DNA from: CAXTPV01 sp964249405
GTDB taxonomy: Bacteria > Pseudomonadota > Alphaproteobacteria > Acetobacterales > Acetobacteraceae
NCBI GenBank assembly: GCA_964249405.1
Contig: CAXUBX010000100.1
Location: 1-10,491, forward strand
Direction: 5' to 3'
Length of the DNA stretch: 10,491 nucleotides
Shown here piece by piece: positions 6,506-10,491 of this stretch; the first letter of the stretch is position 1, and each line of letters opens with the position of its first letter. The notes below the pieces were generated by a model. That model saw only the letters and a program-made list of their open reading frames with translations. It ran no database searches and had not been told where the DNA came from. The position numbers and the translations under genes were made by a program.

Positions 6506-7023
6506 CGCTTGCTGAACTGGAACGAGCGGCGGGCCTTGGCGCGGCCGTATTTCTTGCGCTCGACCACGCGGCTGTCGCGGGTCAGGAACTTGGCCTGCTT
6601 GAGGATGCCGCGAAGACCCGGCTCGTAGTAGGTGAGCGCGCGGCTGATGCCGTGCCGGACCGCGCCGGCCTGGCCGGAGAGCCCGCCGCCCTTCACCGTG
6701 CAATAGACGTCGAACTGGTTGTAGCGGTCGGCGACCAGGAAGGGCTGGGTCAGCAGCATCCGCAGCACGGGGCGCGCGAAATACTGGTTCGCCTTCTTGC
6801 CATTGATCGAGAACTCGCCGCGGCCGGGCCTGATCCAGACCCGGGCGATCGCGTTCTTGCGTCGCCCGGTCGCGTAGGATCGGCCGAGCGCATCGCGCTG
6901 CGGCTCGACCAGCGTGGCGGCGGCGGAGACCGCTTCGGCGCCGCCTTCGGTGTTGATCGAGAGCTGGCCGAGATCGGCGAGCGTGCCCGTGCGGGCGGGA
7001 GGCTGGGTGTTGGAGGAGGACAT
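6502..7023 (-). CDS. rpsI: Small ribosomal subunit protein uS9
   Basis: The 173-residue protein ends with the S9 hallmark RRSFQFSKR, whose basic tail reaches the P-site tRNA in the 30S subunit. The conserved core begins at about residue 48 (GRSYATGRRKNAIARVWI) and includes GKKANQYFARP (75-85), VKGGGLSGQAGAVRHGISRAL (110-130) and DSRVVERKKYGRAKARR (150-166). The N-terminal 45 or so residues are an acidic/Ala-rich extension absent from the 130-residue E. coli protein but usual in alphaproteobacteria. The ATG at 7023 has an AAGGG element upstream and lies 17 bases after the rplM stop, so the gene is co-transcribed with rplM. Its stop overlaps the proposed argC start. Confidence 0.97.
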   Translation of the reverse strand: MSSSNTQPPARTGTLADLGQLSINTEGGAEAVSAAATLVEPQRDALGRSYATGRRKNAIARVWIRPGRGEFSINGKKANQYFARPVLRMLLTQPFLVADRYNQFDVYCTVKGGGLSGQAGAVRHGISRALTYYEPGLRGILKQAKFLTRDSRVVERKKYGRAKARRSFQFSKR

Positions 7024-7040
7024 GGGCGACCCTTTCCGCG

Positions 7041-7532
7041 TCAGGCGGCAGCCGCGCCGCGGCGCGGGGCGTTGACGGAATTCTTCCGGTTCAGGCTGGC
7101 GACATCGAGTGCCGCCGGCGACTGCCCGGCATGCGGGTGCGCCGGTCCGGCGTAGACGTGGAGGTGCGTCATCTGGCGCCGCTGCAGCGGGCCGCGCGTG
7201 ATCATCCGCTCGACGGCCTTCTCGATCACGTGGCCGGGGTTCTTGCCGCCGAGCCGCTGCGCGACCGTGCGCTGCTTGATCCCGCCCGGATAGCCGGTGT
7301 GGTAGTGGAACAGCTTGTCGCCGGCCTTGTTGCCGGTCAGCCGCACCTTCTCCGCGTTGATCACGACGACATGGTCGCCGCTGTCGACATGCGGGGTGAA
7401 GGTCGGCTTGTGCTTGCCGCGCAGGCGGAGCGCGATCAGCGACGCGAGACGGCCGAGAACGAGCCCATCGGCGTCGATCAGCACCCAGTCCTTGGTCACC
7501 TCCGCAGGCTTGAGCGAGAGGGTGGTCTTCAT
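7041..7532 (-). CDS. rplM: Large ribosomal subunit protein uL13
   Basis: The 163-residue protein matches L13, an early-assembly protein of the 50S subunit that binds 23S rRNA. Signatures include WVLIDADGLVLGRLAS (16-31), LRGKHKPTFTPHVDSGDHVVVIN (37-59), AEKVRLTGNK (60-69), HTGYPGGIKQRT (78-89) and HLHVYAGPAHPHAGQ (123-137). A short Arg/Ala-rich tail extends past the E. coli length (142). The ATG at 7532 is chosen because MKTTLSLKP precedes the conserved core directly; the in-frame codons upstream lack conservation. It is the first gene of the rplM-rpsI-argC unit. The L13 leader elements known from Firmicutes are not evident in the short upstream region. Confidence 0.97.
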   Translation of the reverse strand: MKTTLSLKPAEVTKDWVLIDADGLVLGRLASLIALRLRGKHKPTFTPHVDSGDHVVVINAEKVRLTGNKAGDKLFHYHTGYPGGIKQRTVAQRLGGKNPGHVIEKAVERMITRGPLQRRQMTHLHVYAGPAHPHAGQSPAALDVASLNRKNSVNAPRRGAAAA

Positions 7533-7569
7533 CGGGCGGCACTCTTCTCGAAGGCAGTGGGAACGGTTG

Positions 7570-7607
7570 AGCGCGGGTGTATCGGGCACTTCGCCTGGAC
7601 CGGTCAA
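7570..7607 (-). promoter_or_regulatory. Candidate rplM promoter
   Basis: On the minus strand, TTGACC (7607-7602) and GATACA (7583-7578) are spaced by 18 bases, a good sigma-70-type match in a GC-rich genome. Transcription would start near 7570 and give a leader of about 38 bases before the rplM ATG. Position and strength suit a ribosomal-protein operon. The start site itself is inferred. Confidence 0.6.
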
Positions 7608-7674
7608 TCGATTTCGGGCGTGGTAATCTGATACCGCGTTTGCGGGACCGGGCCGCGGCGTCGAGAATGCGCCG

Positions 7675-8568
7675 ATGACAGACGACAACGCCTCCCCCGT
7701 CCACGTGATCGGCGCTTCCGGGCGGTCCGGTCTCGCCCTGGTCCGCGCACTCGGGGCGCGCGGCATCGCCACGGTCCCGGTGGTGCGGAGCGGCGCGCGC
7801 TGGGCGGCGTCCGGGATCGGGGGGGCGCCGCGGATCGCGGAGCTCGAGGATGCGTCGGCGCTCCGCGAGGCGTTGGGGGACGCGGTCCGGATCGCGAGCA
7901 CCGCCCATGCGCGGCACGCGGGCGCCGTGCTCGCCGCCGCGCCGGCGACGGTGCGCCGGCTGGTGTTCCTCGGCAGCACGAGGAAGTTCACCCGCTGGCC
8001 GGACGCGCACGGCAACGGCGTGCTGGCCGGCGAGGCGGCGATGCTCGCCTCGGACCGGCCCGCCATCATGCTGCACCCGACGATGATCTACGGCGCGGAC
8101 GGCGAGAACAACGTGCGCCGGCTCGCGGCACTCACGAGGCGGCTTCCCGTGCTGCCGTTGCCGGGCGGCGGCGCGAGCCTGGTGCAGCCGATCCACCAGG
8201 ACGACGTCACGAGGGCGATCCTGGCCGCCCTCGCGCTGCCGCCCTCGCCGCCCGAGACGCTGGTGATCGCGGGGCCGGCCGCCCTGCCCTACGCCGCCTT
8301 CGTCCGGGCGGTCGCGCATGCCGACGGCCAGCGGACGCCGCGGATCGTTCCGGTGCCGGGCTGGCCGCTCCTCGCCCTCGCGCCGCTCGCCGCTCGGGTC
8401 CCGTCGCTGCCGAAGATCGGACGCGACGAGATCCGCCGGCTGCGGGAGAACAAGGCGTTCGACGTGGCGCCGATGCGGGCGCGGCTCGGCGTCGAGCCGC
8501 GCCCGCTCGCCGAGGGCCTCGGCCAGACCTTCGCGGATCGGCGCGCGGCCAGCCCGGCCGGGGCGTAG
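7675..8568 (+). CDS. NAD(P)-binding epimerase/dehydratase-like (atypical SDR) protein
   Basis: The 297-residue protein opens with a Rossmann cofactor loop, HVIGASGRSGLALVRAL (10-26), and has the layout of NAD-dependent epimerase/NmrA-like proteins. Further family-like segments are RLVFLGSTRKFTRW (95-108), HPTMIYGADGENNVRRL (134-150) and PLPGGGASLVQPIHQDDVTRAI (161-182). The usual YxxxK catalytic pair of active epimerases is not evident, so the protein may be an atypical SDR with another reaction or with a binding role only. It starts at ATG 7675 after a GAGAA element, is divergent from rplM and stands 48 bases before a glycosyltransferase gene on the same strand. That position suggests a link to sugar-nucleotide or surface-polysaccharide work, but this is inference. 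The substrate is not identifiable. Confidence 0.83.
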   Translation: MTDDNASPVHVIGASGRSGLALVRALGARGIATVPVVRSGARWAASGIGGAPRIAELEDASALREALGDAVRIASTAHARHAGAVLAAAPATVRRLVFLGSTRKFTRWPDAHGNGVLAGEAAMLASDRPAIMLHPTMIYGADGENNVRRLAALTRRLPVLPLPGGGASLVQPIHQDDVTRAILAALALPPSPPETLVIAGPAALPYAAFVRAVAHADGQRTPRIVPVPGWPLLALAPLAARVPSLPKIGRDEIRRLRENKAFDVAPMRARLGVEPRPLAEGLGQTFADRRAASPAGA

Positions 8569-8616
8569 GGCGCGCTTTCTTGTTTCGATTTCGTATGGAT
8601 CTGGCTTAACTGCGCG

Positions 8617-9828
8617 ATGGACATGATGATCGCGCCCTCCCTCCATCAGGACCTCCGCGGCAAGCGCGTCGCGATCGTGCACGAATGGCTCACCCACTAT
8701 GCCGGGTCGGAACGCGTGCTGGAGCAGATGATCAGGCTGTTCCCGGACGCCGACCTGTTCGCGCTGGTCGATTTCCTGCCGGCCGCCGAGCGGGACTTCC
8801 TCGGCGGCCGCAGGGTCACCACCTCGTTCCTGCAGCGTGTGCCGTTCGCCCGGCACGTGTTCCGGTGGCTGCTGGTGCTGATGCCGCTCGCGGTCGAGCA
8901 GTTCGACCTCGCCGCCTACGACCTCGTGCTGTCGAGCAGCCACGCGGTCGCCAAGGGCGTGCTGACCGGTCCCGGGCAGTGCCATGTCAGCTACGTGCAC
9001 TCGCCGATCCGCTACGCCTGGGACATGCAGCACCAGTATCTGCGCCGCGCCGGGATGGCGCGCGGCGCGAGAAGTGCTCTCGCCCGCCTCACGCTCGCGT
9101 TCCTGCGGATCTGGGACGCGCGCACGCCGAACGGGGTCGACCGCTTCGTCGCCAATTCCCGCTACATCGCGCGCCGGATCTGGAAGACCTACCGGCGGCG
9201 CGCGAGCGTGGTGCCGCCCCCGGTGGACACGCTGCGGTTCCGGCCCGGTCCCGCGAAGACGGACATCTTCCTCACGGCGTCCCGGCTGGTGCCCTACAAG
9301 CGGGTCGACCTCGTGGTCGGCGCCTTCGCGCGGATGCCGGAGCGCCGGCTGGTCGTGGTCGGCGACGGGCCGGAACGCGCGGCGATCGAGCGGGCGGCGG
9401 CGGGAGCCCCGAACATCGTGTTCCGGGGCACCGTGCCGCAGGCGGAACTCGTCCGGCTGATGGGCGAGGCGCGCGCCTTCGTCTCGGCCGCCGAGGAGGA
9501 TTTCGGCATCGCCATGGTGGAGGTCCAGGCCTGCGGAACGCCGCTGATCGCGTTCGGGCAGGGCGGCGCGCAGGATATCATCGATCCCGATGCCGACGCG
9601 CCGCCGACCGGGCTGCTGTTCTCCCGCCAGACCGAGCACGCGATCGTCGAGGCCGTGGAACGGTTCGACCGGATCGCCCATCGCTTCACCCCGGAGAACT
9701 GCCGCGCCAACGCGCTCCGGTTCAGCGAGGAGGCGTTCCGCGCCCGCCTGCTCGGCGAGATCGAGGCCGCCATGGACGCGTCGCTCGGGCACGCCTCCCC
9801 GGACCGGGTCGCGACGCTGGCCGGCTGA
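8617..9828 (+). CDS. Glycosyltransferase family 4 (GT-B fold)
   Basis: The 403-residue protein has the two-domain GT-B layout. The N-terminal acceptor domain begins RVAIVHEWLTHYAGSERVLEQM (17-38), with the Gly-Ser-Glu-Arg loop typical of GT4, and includes the conserved segment SYVHSPIRYAWD (125-136). The C-terminal donor domain begins near ASRLVPYKRVDLVV (221-234), then VVVGDGPER (246-254), and has the GT4 E-x7-E signature in EEDFGIAMVE (Glu294 and Glu302). Enzymes of this class transfer an activated sugar, often mannose, with retention of configuration onto a lipid-linked or surface polysaccharide, at the cytoplasmic face of the inner membrane. The ATG at 8617 has no clear Shine-Dalgarno sequence, and the in-frame ATGs at 8623 and 8626 are alternatives. 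The 48-base upstream gap is less GC-rich than its surroundings and could hold a promoter. Donor and acceptor sugars are unknown. Confidence 0.92.
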   Translation: MDMMIAPSLHQDLRGKRVAIVHEWLTHYAGSERVLEQMIRLFPDADLFALVDFLPAAERDFLGGRRVTTSFLQRVPFARHVFRWLLVLMPLAVEQFDLAAYDLVLSSSHAVAKGVLTGPGQCHVSYVHSPIRYAWDMQHQYLRRAGMARGARSALARLTLAFLRIWDARTPNGVDRFVANSRYIARRIWKTYRRRASVVPPPVDTLRFRPGPAKTDIFLTASRLVPYKRVDLVVGAFARMPERRLVVVGDGPERAAIERAAAGAPNIVFRGTVPQAELVRLMGEARAFVSAAEEDFGIAMVEVQACGTPLIAFGQGGAQDIIDPDADAPPTGLLFSRQTEHAIVEAVERFDRIAHRFTPENCRANALRFSEEAFRARLLGEIEAAMDASLGHASPDRVATLAG

Positions 9829-9837
9829 GCCGGCGCG

Positions 9838-9858
9838 CGGGAGCGGGAGACGCTCCCG
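9838..9858 (+). terminator. Strong hairpin between glycosyltransferase and PEBP genes (possible terminator)
   Basis: CGGGAGCG (9838-9845) pairs perfectly with CGCTCCCG (9851-9858) across a five-base loop, starting 10 bases after the glycosyltransferase stop. The 8-bp GC-rich stem is very stable, but no run of T follows, so efficient intrinsic termination is uncertain. It could instead stabilise the upstream message or attenuate read-through into the next gene. Confidence 0.45.
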
Positions 9859-9891
9859 GGCGTTGCGGGGTCGGACGAAGGAGCCGACGCC

Positions 9892-10482
9892 ATGCTCGAA
9901 CACCTGCCCGCCGCGATCGGCCGGGCGCTCGCCGGACGACGCGCCGGGATCGACCACCTCGTGCTGTCGACGCCGGATCTCGCCCGGGCCGGCGGCACGA
10001 TCGCGACGATCGCCTTCGAGAGCGCCGCCTTCGAGAACGGGGCCCCGCTGCCCGAACGCTTCACCGAGGACGGCGACGGCGTGTCACCGCCGTTCGCCTG
10101 GTCCGAGGTGCCGGCGGCGGCGCGCGCGCTGCTGCTGATCGTCGAGGATGCCGACAGCCCGACGCCGCGGCCGCTCGTGCACGCGATCGCGACCGGTCTC
10201 GAGACGCCGGCCGGCAGGCTCGCCGAAGGGGCGATCGGCGAGGACGCGGCGACGGGACGGAACTCGTTCCTGTCGCATGCCTGGCTGCCGCCCGACCCGC
10301 CGCCGGGTCACGGCGTGCACCGCTACGTGTTCCAGCTCTACGCGCTCGATCACGCGCCGCCGCTCGGCGAGAACGCCGGGCGCGCCGCCGTGCTCGACGC
10401 CATCCGCGGCCACGTGCTGGCGATCGGCGTGCTGGTCGGGACCTACGAGCGGGCCGACGAGGAGGAAGGCACGGACGCCTGA
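9892..10482 (+). CDS. YbhB/YbcL family PEBP (Raf kinase inhibitor-like) protein
   Basis: The 196-residue protein belongs to the phosphatidylethanolamine-binding-protein family. The ligand-pocket motifs are present: FTEDGDGVSPPFAWSEVP (about 57-74, the D-G-x-x-x-SPP-x-W block), VEDADSPTPRPLVHAIATGL (84-103, the DxDxP motif and nearby His) and GHGVHRYVFQLYALD (139-153, the GxHRY motif). It lacks a signal peptide and carries an N-terminal stretch of about 35 residues before the core (HLPAAIGRALAGRRAG). That stretch is seen in many proteobacterial PEBPs, which are thus likely cytoplasmic. The biochemical role of bacterial members is poorly defined. The ATG at 9892 follows an excellent AAGGAG (9878-9883) with 8-base spacing. 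A hairpin separates the gene from the upstream glycosyltransferase, so it may be a separate unit. A short acidic tail (ADEEEGTDA) ends the protein. Confidence 0.92.
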   Translation: MLEHLPAAIGRALAGRRAGIDHLVLSTPDLARAGGTIATIAFESAAFENGAPLPERFTEDGDGVSPPFAWSEVPAAARALLLIVEDADSPTPRPLVHAIATGLETPAGRLAEGAIGEDAATGRNSFLSHAWLPPDPPPGHGVHRYVFQLYALDHAPPLGENAGRAAVLDAIRGHVLAIGVLVGTYERADEEEGTDA

Positions 10483-10491
10483 CCGGCGCGG

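Noticed and set aside
6506..6703. Extended start for argC at TTG 6703
   Set aside because: The added 66 residues are an out-of-frame shadow of the rpsI 3' end and do not resemble ArgC.
7533..7674. Ribosomal-protein leader or riboswitch upstream of rplM
   Set aside because: After the predicted promoter only about 38 bases of leader remain, and I see no strong conserved stem-loop there.
7024..9957. Continuation of the minus-strand rpsI frame upstream to 9957 (1151 codons in all)
   Set aside because: Only the last 173 codons resemble a protein (uS9). The rest is Arg-rich shadow of rplM and the plus-strand genes.

Overview
This window is a GC-rich chromosomal segment, probably from an alphaproteobacterium of the Rhodospirillales/Acetobacteraceae type. 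That placement is an inference. It rests on strong G/C codon bias, an S9 protein with a long N-terminal extension, the order rplM-rpsI-argC, and a dmeRF-type nickel/cobalt operon. Ten genes are visible: nine complete, and one cut by the left edge. I see no tRNA, rRNA, CRISPR array, insertion sequence or phage gene.

Region 1 (1-3916) is a small catabolic island. A leftward operon encodes a short-chain dehydrogenase/reductase, an LctP-family hydroxy-acid permease and a sugar-phosphate-isomerase-like TIM-barrel protein that runs off the left edge. A GntR/FCD-family regulator is transcribed divergently from it. A perfect 26-bp palindrome sits between the SDR gene and the regulator gene, over the likely SDR promoter, and is almost certainly the regulator's operator. 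The substrate is not known; a small hydroxy or sugar acid is the best guess.

Region 2 (3962-5555, minus strand) is a dmeRF-like metal-efflux operon. It has an RcnR/CsoR-family repressor with the full His3/Cys35/His60/His64 nickel-cobalt fingerprint, and an inverted repeat just upstream that looks like its operator. The repressor gene overlaps a CDF exporter gene by ATGA. The exporter carries an extra domain of about 85 residues in its His-rich loop.

Region 3 (5564-7607, minus strand) is the housekeeping set rplM-rpsI-argC with a good candidate promoter upstream of rplM. argC has no ATG, GTG or TTG start at the expected place. The best candidate is a CTG that overlaps the rpsI stop codon.

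Region 4 (7675-10482, plus strand) holds an NAD(P)-binding epimerase-like protein, a GT4 glycosyltransferase and a PEBP (YbhB/YbcL) protein, with a strong hairpin between the last two. The first two may act on cell-surface sugars.

Most of the window is ordinary. The items most worth checking are the unassigned LctP/SDR/isomerase cassette with its nested palindromic operator, the argC start, and the inserted domain in the CDF exporter.
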